From positions 1 to 64,000 of the forward strand of contig NZ_JBHTIK010000007.1 in assembly GCF_042676985.1 (NCBI RefSeq): DNA of 64,000 nucleotides, written 5' to 3'. Of this stretch, positions 20,942-28,149 are shown piece by piece. The notes under the pieces were generated by a model, which did no database searches, had not been told where the DNA came from, and saw only the letters and a program-made list of their open reading frames with translations. This DNA comes from Sphingosinicella xenopeptidilytica. GTDB lineage: Bacteria; Pseudomonadota; Alphaproteobacteria; Sphingomonadales; Sphingomonadaceae. Both the position numbers and the translations under genes were made by a program. Position 1 is the stretch's first letter. The number at the start of each line of letters is the position of its first letter.

Positions 20942-21686
20942 CGCCTGCACCATCGCCATCTCGGCGATCCTTGCCGTGTCCGCCCATGCGGAGCCCAATC
21001 CCGTCGCCGCGATGACGGTGCAGGATTTCGCCGCGAAGTGGATGATGCAGCAGGGCGATATCGCAGGCACCGGCGTCTATGCATCCGCCAACGCGGCGCT
21101 TCTGGCAGCGCCGGGTGCGGAGCCGCGCGTCGTGCTGATGGGCGATTCGATCACCTATCACTGGACGCCCGCGCTGCTTCCCCGGCTCGGCGGCGCGACA
21201 TGGGTCAATCGCGGCATCCCGGGGCAGAACAGCAGCCAGATGCTGCTGCGCTTCGAGGATGATGTCGCCGCGCTCTCGCCAGCCGTCGTCGTGATCCTCG
21301 CAGGCACCAACGATCTCCGGGTCCACGCCGGAAGCCATGCCGATGCGGCGCCCGCCATCCTCGCGCGTCTCCGCAGCAACGTAACGGCGATGGCGGATAT
21401 CGCGACCGCGCGCGGCATCCGCGTCGTGCTCGGCAGCATTCCGCCGTTCGACGTCGCGCGCGACGGCGGCCGCCGTGATCCGGAAACGTGGCACGCGGCG
21501 AACGCGTGGCTGCAGGCGTTCGCGAAGACACGCGGCTACGCCTTTGCCGACTACGGCGGGCTTGCGGATGCCGAAGGCCGCCTGCCTGCGAACTATACCG
21601 AAGACGGCCTGCACCCGAACGCCGGCGCCTATGCGCGGATGCAGCCTGTCCTCGCCGATGCCGTGAAGGCTGCGGGCGTCCGATAG
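20931..21686 (+). CDS. Exported SGNH/GDSL-family hydrolase
   Basis: 251 residues from ATG 20931, overlapping the PepSY gene by 11 bases. The signal peptide ends AVSAHAE near residue 20. Block I is VVLMGDSITYHW (Ser nucleophile near 69), block II GIPGQNSS (Gly), block III VVILAGTNDL (Asn) and block V DGLHPNAGAY (Asp and His). All four catalytic blocks are intact. It resembles the acylhydrolase/acetylesterase type that acts on lipids or acetylated sugars. The overlap shows co-expression with the preceding gene; the substrate is unknown. Confidence 0.87.
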   Translation: MRLSACTIAISAILAVSAHAEPNPVAAMTVQDFAAKWMMQQGDIAGTGVYASANAALLAAPGAEPRVVLMGDSITYHWTPALLPRLGGATWVNRGIPGQNSSQMLLRFEDDVAALSPAVVVILAGTNDLRVHAGSHADAAPAILARLRSNVTAMADIATARGIRVVLGSIPPFDVARDGGRRDPETWHAANAWLQAFAKTRGYAFADYGGLADAEGRLPANYTEDGLHPNAGAYARMQPVLADAVKAAGVR

Positions 21687-21826
21687 CGGGTCGCCGCTTC
21701 CCAATTTTGACACATCAGGACCGTATTTTCATATCGTATTGCAATCGAAGAATATTGCCATCATTGTCCCAGATAGAGAATTTGCCGTGACAACTGCGCG
21801 GCTTTCGAATTCCAAGAGGGAGGGAA

Positions 21827-22828
21827 ATGATGAAACGGAACGCCATGCGCTGGCTGTGTTTGCCGCTGGCCTTTGCGGCGCTGAGCACGGGTCAGCCCGC
21901 AGCGGCGGCAGCGCCTGTGACGACGAAGGTCGTCGACACGGAAGTGTCACGGCTCGCCGCAGGTGCGGGCGGCGTCGTCGGCATCGCGGCGTGGCGGCTG
22001 GACGGCAAGGGGCCGCGCGTGCTGCTGAATGCCGACGCGGCGTTCCCGATGGCAAGCACGTTCAAGGTGCCGCTTGCGGGCAAGATCTTCGACATGGTCG
22101 ACAAGGGTCAGCTCCGCCTCGATGCGATGCTGGACGTCCCGCAGAGCATGATGTCGCCGTCGGAGGTGATCGCCGATCGCTTTATCCATCCCGGCGTCAG
22201 CCTTTCCGTCCACAACCTGCTCGAACTGATGCTGACGCAGAGCGACAACACGGCGACCGACGTGCTGATGAAGGCGGCCGGAGGCCCGGAGGCGGTGACG
22301 GCGTGGGTGCGTGCGCAGGGCGTCGGCGCGATCCGCGTCGATCGGGATACGAACCGGCTGCTGCGTGATTTCTTCCGGCTTGGCGAAGGCCCGCTGGAAG
22401 CGGCGTTCGAAACGGCGGCCAAGGCCGATCCCTCGCTTCTCACCAAGGGTGCGTTGCCGGATGCGGCGTTCGATGCCGATGCCAAGGACACGGCGAGCCC
22501 GGCGGCGATGGCGACGCTGCTCACCCGTATGTTCGCCGGAAAGGCGCTTTCGGCCGAAAGCACGAAGGCGTTCATCGCCATCATGGAACGCTGCCGCACC
22601 GGCGAGGCGCGCTTGCCGGGGCAGATGCCGCCCGGCACCACCGTCGCCCACAAGACGGGTACGATCGGCGGAACGGTGAACGATGTCGGCATGGTGAGCC
22701 TGCCTGATGGCACGGGCATCGTGATCGCCGCTTATGTGAAGGCGAGCGCGGCGCCGGTCGCCGATCGCGAGCGCGCCATTGCCGAAATCGCGCGCACGGT
22801 GCGCGATTATTTCCTGTTCGCAAATTGA
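21827..22828 (+). CDS. Class A beta-lactamase-like serine hydrolase with altered omega loop
   Basis: 333 residues from ATG 21827 behind GAGGGAGG; ATG 21830 is equivalent. The signal peptide ends PAAAAAP. The SxxK motif is STFK, the second motif SDN and the third KTG in HKTGTIGG, so the penicillin-recognising site is complete. The omega loop is not normal. After VDR the expected E-x-x-L-N is missing, and roughly 30 extra residues precede DTASPAAMA. The deacylating Glu166 therefore has no obvious counterpart. It may be a slow beta-lactamase, a D,D-peptidase or an esterase. A promoter-like TTGACA lies at 21707. Confidence 0.8.
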   Translation: MMKRNAMRWLCLPLAFAALSTGQPAAAAAPVTTKVVDTEVSRLAAGAGGVVGIAAWRLDGKGPRVLLNADAAFPMASTFKVPLAGKIFDMVDKGQLRLDAMLDVPQSMMSPSEVIADRFIHPGVSLSVHNLLELMLTQSDNTATDVLMKAAGGPEAVTAWVRAQGVGAIRVDRDTNRLLRDFFRLGEGPLEAAFETAAKADPSLLTKGALPDAAFDADAKDTASPAAMATLLTRMFAGKALSAESTKAFIAIMERCRTGEARLPGQMPPGTTVAHKTGTIGGTVNDVGMVSLPDGTGIVIAAYVKASAAPVADRERAIAEIARTVRDYFLFAN

Positions 22829-22839
22829 GGGAGGGCCGA

Positions 22840-24318
22840 ATGAAAGCTGCACTGTTCCTGGCGCCCGCGCTTGCCGCGCTCGCGGCACCGGCCTTTGCCG
22901 AAACCTATGATGTCGTGATCTCCGGCGGGCGGGTGATGGACCCCGCAAGCGGGCGCGACGAGATCGCCAACGTCGGCATCACCGGCAACCGCATCGCCGA
23001 AATCTCCGCCGCGCCGCTCAAGGGCAAGCGCCGGATCGATGCGCGCGGCCTCGTCGTGGCGCCCGGCTTCGTCGATCTCCATGCACACGGCCAGCACGAC
23101 AAGGGCCAGCAGTTCCAGGCGCTGGACGGCGTCACGACCGCGATCGACGCGGAAGGCGGCGCGATGCCGGTGCAGGCGTTCATCAGCGCGCTTCGCGGCC
23201 GCGCGCTCATCAACTTCGGCGCGACCGCTTCACACGAATGCGCGCGCATGGAAGTGATCGCGGACACGCCGTGCAAGGGCCATGGCGCCACGAACGCCAT
23301 GGTTGTTGCAGACAGCAAGGCCTACACGGCGCCGGCGACGCCGGAGCAGCAGAAGGCGATCGTCGCCGCGCTCGACCGGGAGGTTGCATTGGGGGCGCTC
23401 GGTTACGGCCTCGGCATCGAATACACGCCCGGCGCCGGTCGCAGCGAGATCTACGATATCTTCAAGGCCGCGGCGGAAACGCGCGCGCCGGTTTTCGTCC
23501 ACGTGCGCAGCCGTCCGCTCGATCCGGCGCCGGGCGTGCCGATCGCGGTGGTGCAGGAGGTGATCGCTAATGCCGCCGTCACCGGCGCATCGCTGCAGAT
23601 CGTGCACCTGCATTCCACAGGCCTCAAGGATACGCCGGTCCTCATCGACATGGTGAAGCGTGCGCAGGCGCGCGGCCTCGATATCACCTCGGAAGCCTAT
23701 CCCTACACGGCGGGCAGCACGCTGATCGGATCGGAGTTCTTTCGAGACGGTTGGCAGGAACGCTCAGGCATCGGCTACGGGAACCTTCAGTGGCCGGCGA
23801 CCGGCGAGCGGCTGACGCAGGAAACGTTCGAACGCTATCGCCGCGAGCAGCCCACCGCCGCGGTCGTGATCCACATGATTCCCGAAGACGTGGTCGATCA
23901 GATCATCGCTGAACCTGTGATCTCGATCGCATCGGATGGTATGCCGTGGTTCACCTCCGGCGAGCACCCGCGCGGGGCGGGCACGTTTGCGCGCGTGCTC
24001 GGTCGCTATGTCCGTGAACGCGGCACGCTCGATCTGATGGCGGCGCTCCGCAAGATGACGATCATGCCGGCGCAGCGGCTGGAGGGGATTTCTCCACAGA
24101 TGGCGAAGAAGGGCCGCGTTTCGGTGGGCGCCGACGCTGACCTCACGCTGTTCGATCCCGCCGCCGTTGCCGACGCGGCCACCTTCGAAAAGCCGATGCA
24201 GGCATCGCGCGGCATCCGCTACGTTCTGGTGAACGGCAAGCCCGTGGTGGATGGCGGCAAGCTCGCCGCGAATCTGTTCCCCGGCGAAGCGATCCTCGGG
24301 GTGGGCAAGGCACGCTGA
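22840..24318 (+). CDS. Exported amidohydrolase, N-acyl-D-amino-acid deacylase type
   Basis: 492 residues from ATG 22840 behind GGGAGGG; the upstream TTG 22825 is that ribosome site. The signal peptide ends APAFAET near residue 20. The amidohydrolase start VVAPGFVDLHAHGQHD supplies a metal His pair, later His residues lie in VFVHVRSR and QIVHLHSTG, and ISIASDGMPWF supplies the catalytic Asp. These match the D-aminoacylase/dihydroorotase-like group, here with a secretion signal. It begins 11 bases after the beta-lactamase-like gene. A joint role on D-amino-acid-containing compounds, such as wall fragments or peptides, is plausible. Confidence 0.83.
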   Translation: MKAALFLAPALAALAAPAFAETYDVVISGGRVMDPASGRDEIANVGITGNRIAEISAAPLKGKRRIDARGLVVAPGFVDLHAHGQHDKGQQFQALDGVTTAIDAEGGAMPVQAFISALRGRALINFGATASHECARMEVIADTPCKGHGATNAMVVADSKAYTAPATPEQQKAIVAALDREVALGALGYGLGIEYTPGAGRSEIYDIFKAAAETRAPVFVHVRSRPLDPAPGVPIAVVQEVIANAAVTGASLQIVHLHSTGLKDTPVLIDMVKRAQARGLDITSEAYPYTAGSTLIGSEFFRDGWQERSGIGYGNLQWPATGERLTQETFERYRREQPTAAVVIHMIPEDVVDQIIAEPVISIASDGMPWFTSGEHPRGAGTFARVLGRYVRERGTLDLMAALRKMTIMPAQRLEGISPQMAKKGRVSVGADADLTLFDPAAVADAATFEKPMQASRGIRYVLVNGKPVVDGGKLAANLFPGEAILGVGKAR

Positions 24319-24320
24319 GG

Positions 24321-25490
24321 TTACAGGGGCAGGCCTACATAGTTCTCGGCGATCGCGGTCTGCGCGGCCTTGCTGCTCGCGATGTAATCGAGTTCGGCGT
24401 GCTGGATTCGCCGATCGAAGGCGCTGTCGTCCGGGAAATTGTGCATGAGCTTGGTGAGGAACCAGCTGAACCTCTCGGATTTCCATACCCGTGCCAGTGC
24501 CCGGTCCGGGTAAAGCGCGAGCGCGGCTTCCTGTCCGTGGCGGAAAAAGTCGGTGAGCGCGCTGGCGAGGTAAGTGACGTCGGAGGCCGCGAGGTTGAGG
24601 CCCTTGGCGCCCGTCGGCGGGACGATATGGGCCGCGTCCCCGGCAAGGAACAGGTTGCCGTGCCGCATGGGTTCGAACACGAAGCTGCGCAGCGGCGCGA
24701 TTGATTTTTCGATGGCGGGGCCGCGTGTCATGCCCGCCGCCGCGTCCGGGCCGAGCCGGATCGCGAGCTCATCCCAGACCCGGTCGTCCGGCCAGTCCTC
24801 GAGATTGGTGTCGGACGGCACCTGCACATAGTAGCGGCTGCGGGCCTCCGATCGCATGGAGGCCAGCGCGAAGCCGTTCGCATGATTGGCATAGATGAGT
24901 TCGGGATCGCATGGCGGCACGTCGGCAAGGATGCCGAGCCAGCCGAACGGATACACCTTCTCGAAGCTGCGTCCGGCGCCTGCGGGAATCGCCCGGCGGC
25001 ACACCCCGTGGAAGCCGTCGCATCCGATGATGAAGCGGCTCTCCAGCATCGCCGCGGACCCGTTCCGATGAAACGTCAGGCGGGGCGCAGCCGTCTCGAT
25101 GTCGTGAAGCGAGACATCTGCGGCCTCATAAAGAATCTCGAGGCCCCGCTGCGGCGCGGCGTCCATCAGATCGCGCGTCAACTCGGTCTGCCCGTAAACC
25201 GTCACATGCTTGCCGGTGAGCGCAGCAATATCGATCCGGATCGACCGCGCGCCATAGGAAAGGTGGAACCCTTCATGCCGCAGCCCCTCGATCTTGAGCC
25301 GCTGGTCGAGACCCAGTTGACGCATGATATCGGTCGTCGTGGTTTCCAGAACCCCCGCCCGAATGCGCGACAGAACATGCGCCGCAGATTGCCTCTCCAC
25401 GATGACGACGGCGATCCCCGCCGCGCAAAGCAGATGCCCGAGCAGCAAGCCCGCCGGCCCGGCGCCGACGATCGCGACATCCGTTTTCAT
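24321..25490 (-). CDS. pobA: 4-hydroxybenzoate 3-monooxygenase
   Basis: 389 residues from ATG 25490. The flavoprotein matches p-hydroxybenzoate hydroxylase along its full length (~394 in Pseudomonas). It has the FAD motif VAIVGAGPAGLLLGHLL, RIRAGVLE, VTVYGQTELTRDLM, the substrate-pocket ARSRYYVQVP with the tyrosine pair, DG in GCDGFHG, GDAAHIVPPTGAKGLNLA, and the C-terminal ENYVGLP tyrosine. It hydroxylates 4-hydroxybenzoate to protocatechuate with NAD(P)H and O2. The start overlaps the M19 dipeptidase stop as ATGA, so it is last in a leftward operon. No protocatechuate genes are in the window. Confidence 0.93.
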   Translation of the reverse strand: MKTDVAIVGAGPAGLLLGHLLCAAGIAVVIVERQSAAHVLSRIRAGVLETTTTDIMRQLGLDQRLKIEGLRHEGFHLSYGARSIRIDIAALTGKHVTVYGQTELTRDLMDAAPQRGLEILYEAADVSLHDIETAAPRLTFHRNGSAAMLESRFIIGCDGFHGVCRRAIPAGAGRSFEKVYPFGWLGILADVPPCDPELIYANHANGFALASMRSEARSRYYVQVPSDTNLEDWPDDRVWDELAIRLGPDAAAGMTRGPAIEKSIAPLRSFVFEPMRHGNLFLAGDAAHIVPPTGAKGLNLAASDVTYLASALTDFFRHGQEAALALYPDRALARVWKSERFSWFLTKLMHNFPDDSAFDRRIQHAELDYIASSKAAQTAIAENYVGLPL

Positions 25491-26632
25491 CGCTTCCCCC
25501 GCTCTGCGGTCTGGGCCTCCATCAGACGAAGCGCATTCCCGCCCATGACCTTGGCGGTCTCCACCGCGCTCATGCCCCTTGCGAGCAGTGCCGCCGGGAT
25601 CAGGGGCCATTGCCGGTAATCGGTGAAGACCGGGCGGTAGTTGGCATCCATGTCGGTCCCGATAGCAACATGATCGATGCCGACCGTATCGACGAGCCGC
25701 AGGATCGATTCGATCCAGTCTTCGAAACTGGACTGATTGATGCCCGAGGGAACCGAACCGATGACGCCGCCCGTCTCGGCGACGATCCGCGCGTGATCCG
25801 GGGTCACGAGACGCGGATGCGGCGGTGCATTCCTGGCCGTCACATTGCTGTGGGAGAGCAGAAGCGGGCGCTCGGTGATGGCCGCAACATCACGCGTGAC
25901 GGCGAGGGTCGCGTGCGCGACATCGACGATGATGCCTGTGCGGTTCATCTCGCGTACGATGTCGCGGCCGAGCGGCGTGAGGCCGCCATGCACATCGGTT
26001 TCGGTCTGGATGTCGCCGATCTGGTTGACGTGATAGTGAACGATCGTGATCGACCGCACACCGTCGGCATAGGCCTGCGCCACGCGGTCGAGTCGGTCTT
26101 CGATGAAGTCGCCGCCTTCGATGGCAAAAGTCGCGGCCACCGCGCGGCGCTCATGCGCTTCTGCGATGGATCGGACACTGCGGCCGTCGACCGTACCCCC
26201 CGATGCAACGAGCGCCTTCAGCGTTCCGATCTGCCGCGTGTAGTCGGCCCAGGCCTCGCCCGGCTGGAAATCCCGTGTGGCGTGAAGGCCGCGCTCGGGC
26301 GTGAATTCCAGCAGCGACATGTCGGCGACGCCGGAGAAGAAGCCGCAACTCACTTGCCCGTCGCGCATTGCCGCAGCGGCTTCGATCTCGAATGGTGCGC
26401 CGTAGGCCTGCAACCGTGGTGACGGCATGGTCACGCCGCGCAGGAAGAAGCGGCCGGGGTGGGCGTGCACGTCTACGGAAACATGGTCGCGAAGGAAGGC
26501 GCGGCCCGCCTCGATCTGATCCGGGCTCAGCGTTGTGCTGCTGGCGCGGCCGGTCGCGGGAAACACGGTTCCGGCGGCCGCTAGACTCTGCAGTGCGCGG
26601 CGACGCGTCCATCCGTGGTCGTCACTCTTCAT
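25487..26632 (-). CDS. Exported M19-family dipeptidase with an altered metal site
   Basis: 381 residues from ATG 26632. A twin-arginine-like signal (TRRRALQSLAAAG) opens it. The renal-dipeptidase fold is marked by VDVHAHPG at the first metal pair, FAIEGGDF for the bridging Glu, IIVDVAHATLAV, LLLSHSNVTARN and HVAIGTDMDA. The first motif reads H-x-H where most M19 enzymes have H-x-D, so metal binding may differ. It overlaps the RidA-like gene at its start and pobA at its end. Relatives cleave dipeptides, often D-amino-acid-containing ones. The link to an aromatic hydroxylase is unexplained. Confidence 0.83.
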   Translation of the reverse strand: MKSDDHGWTRRRALQSLAAAGTVFPATGRASSTTLSPDQIEAGRAFLRDHVSVDVHAHPGRFFLRGVTMPSPRLQAYGAPFEIEAAAAMRDGQVSCGFFSGVADMSLLEFTPERGLHATRDFQPGEAWADYTRQIGTLKALVASGGTVDGRSVRSIAEAHERRAVAATFAIEGGDFIEDRLDRVAQAYADGVRSITIVHYHVNQIGDIQTETDVHGGLTPLGRDIVREMNRTGIIVDVAHATLAVTRDVAAITERPLLLSHSNVTARNAPPHPRLVTPDHARIVAETGGVIGSVPSGINQSSFEDWIESILRLVDTVGIDHVAIGTDMDANYRPVFTDYRQWPLIPAALLARGMSAVETAKVMGGNALRLMEAQTAERGKR

Positions 26633-27074
26633 GTGTGGTTCCGTTCTTCGGCGAGGCCGAAATCTGCGCGGTGCATTCGATTTCCACAGCGGCGCCCAAT
26701 GCCAGACCATTGGTGCCAAACGCACTGCGCGCGGGAAGCGGCGCTTCGCCGAAATAGGCGAGATAGACGGCGTTGAATTCAGACCAGCGGGAGATGTCGG
26801 CCAGCATCACCACGCATTTGACGAGGTCGCCGAAGCCGAGCCCGTGCCGGGCCAGGATCGCGCCGATATTGCCCATTGCTTGCCGCGCTTCCGCCGGCAA
26901 GCCGCCCGGCACCAGCCCGGAGCCATCGGGCGCGGTGCCAAGCTGACCCGAGAGAAACAGGATATCCCCGGCCCGAACGGCCTCGCGAAACGGCGGCGAG
27001 GTCGTGGCAGCGGCCGTGCTGATCGGCGCAGCGAGTACGGCGGTAACGAGAAGAAGCGTGTGTATGGCGCGCAT
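26622..27074 (-). CDS. RidA/YjgF-family protein with a signal peptide
   Basis: 150 residues from ATG 27074; the first 23 residues (MRAIHTLLLVTAVLAAPISTAAA) are a clear export signal. The RidA core has GDILFLSGQLG, a catalytic-type Arg in PARSAFGTNGL and the C-terminal VEIECTAQI. RidA proteins usually stay in the cytosol and hydrolyse reactive enamines/imines from PLP enzymes, so an exported member is unusual. It is first in the leftward operon with the M19 dipeptidase and pobA, divergent from the esterase at 27163. Confidence 0.83.
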   Translation of the reverse strand: MRAIHTLLLVTAVLAAPISTAAATTSPPFREAVRAGDILFLSGQLGTAPDGSGLVPGGLPAEARQAMGNIGAILARHGLGFGDLVKCVVMLADISRWSEFNAVYLAYFGEAPLPARSAFGTNGLALGAAVEIECTAQISASPKNGTTHEE

Positions 27075-27086
27075 ATCGAATCCTTG

Positions 27087-27105
27087 TGATTGATTATGAT
27101 TGAAA
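27087..27105. promoter_or_regulatory. Tandem TGATTGA repeats, candidate operator
   Basis: In the 88-base divergent region before the esterase/rhamnosidase operon, TGATTGA occurs at 27087-27093 and again at 27097-27103, exactly 10 bases apart, so both face the same side of the helix. Related words lie before the permease (TCAATCA at 32130), the aldolase (TGATCA at 42615) and the isomerase/kinase pair (GATTTGATTTGATTG, 47335-47349). The nearby DeoR-family regulator is a candidate binder. Confidence 0.35.
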
Positions 27106-27162
27106 TAGATCGAAAAATAGTCAAGGTGCTGATTGCGATCTGGTCTCGGGGGAGGAGAAATC

Positions 27163-28149
27163 ATGCAGCATGGTCCGGAAGTCTCGGACGCCGACTGGGA
27201 TGACCGCCTCGATCCCGACCTCGTTCCGATCGTGCTCGCGGCGCGGGAAAAGATGGCGCTGCGGCCGCCGCTCCATTCCGTGACACCGGAGCAGATGCGC
27301 GTGCGTGCCAAGGCGGAGTTCGTGCCGTGGAATGCGGATCCGGTTGAGTTGCGCCGTGTTACGGATTTCACGCTCCCGGCCGCGTCGGGAGCAAAAGCGA
27401 TTCCGGTTCGTCTCTACGAACCGGACAGCCGCGACAGTGATGGGTGTGTCGTGCATTTCCATGGCGGCGGCTGGACGATCGGGGATCTCGATCTCGAGGA
27501 TGCGCCGCTGCGCTGGATGGCGCGCGCGGGGCGTTTCGCGGTGCTCTCGATCGATTATCGCCTCGCGCCCGAACATCGATTTCCTGCGGCGCTGGAAGAT
27601 GGAGAAGCCGTCTTTCGTCTCATGGGAACGATAGGGACGCCGGTGGATGCAGACCCGGATCGTATCGTGCTTTCGGGCATGTCCGCCGGCGCCAATATTG
27701 CGCTTGGAACGGCGCTGAGACTCCGGGATGCCGGTGGGCGGCAGCCGTGCGGCCTCGCCCTGCAGTATGGCGCCTATTCGGATCAGGAGACGACATCGTC
27801 CGTGCGCTGTTTCGGCAACGGGCGCTATGGGCTTTCGCTCGCTTCGATGCGCTATTTCTGGGAGAATTATGCCGGACCTGCGGATGGCCCGAGGCATCCG
27901 CACGCTGTTCCGCTCAAGGCCGATCTTGCCGGCCTGCCGCCCGTTTTCATGAATCACGCAGGCATGGACGTGCTTGCAGACGACAGTCTTCTGCTCGCGG
28001 AAGCGCTTGGCAAGGCCGGCGTTTTGGTGGAGCACAAGGCCTATGCAGGCGCGATCCACGGCTTCACGCAGTACGTCAAGATCTCGCGCCTTGCGCAAAC
28101 CGCGCTTGAAGAGACGGCGGCGGCGATTGCGGTCATGCTGAAGCGATGA
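27163..28149 (+). CDS. Alpha/beta hydrolase, hormone-sensitive lipase family
   Basis: 328 residues from ATG 27163, with GGGGGAGGAG upstream. No signal peptide. The oxyanion motif is HFHGGGWTIGD near 105-115, the nucleophile elbow SGMSAGAN near 176-183, the acid Asp in HAGMDVLADD and the His in AIHGFTQY. This is the HSL (family IV) esterase type acting on short acyl esters. It shares an ATGA overlap with the GH78 gene. It probably removes acetyl or other acyl groups from imported rhamnosides in the cytoplasm before or after the glycosidase acts. Confidence 0.85.
   Translation: MQHGPEVSDADWDDRLDPDLVPIVLAAREKMALRPPLHSVTPEQMRVRAKAEFVPWNADPVELRRVTDFTLPAASGAKAIPVRLYEPDSRDSDGCVVHFHGGGWTIGDLDLEDAPLRWMARAGRFAVLSIDYRLAPEHRFPAALEDGEAVFRLMGTIGTPVDADPDRIVLSGMSAGANIALGTALRLRDAGGRQPCGLALQYGAYSDQETTSSVRCFGNGRYGLSLASMRYFWENYAGPADGPRHPHAVPLKADLAGLPPVFMNHAGMDVLADDSLLLAEALGKAGVLVEHKAYAGAIHGFTQYVKISRLAQTALEETAAAIAVMLKR

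Noticed and set aside
21707..21740. Sigma-70 promoter for the beta-lactamase-like gene
   Set aside because: TTGACA at 21707 is perfect, but no good -10 box lies 16-18 bases later, so I mention it with the gene and do not list it as a feature.
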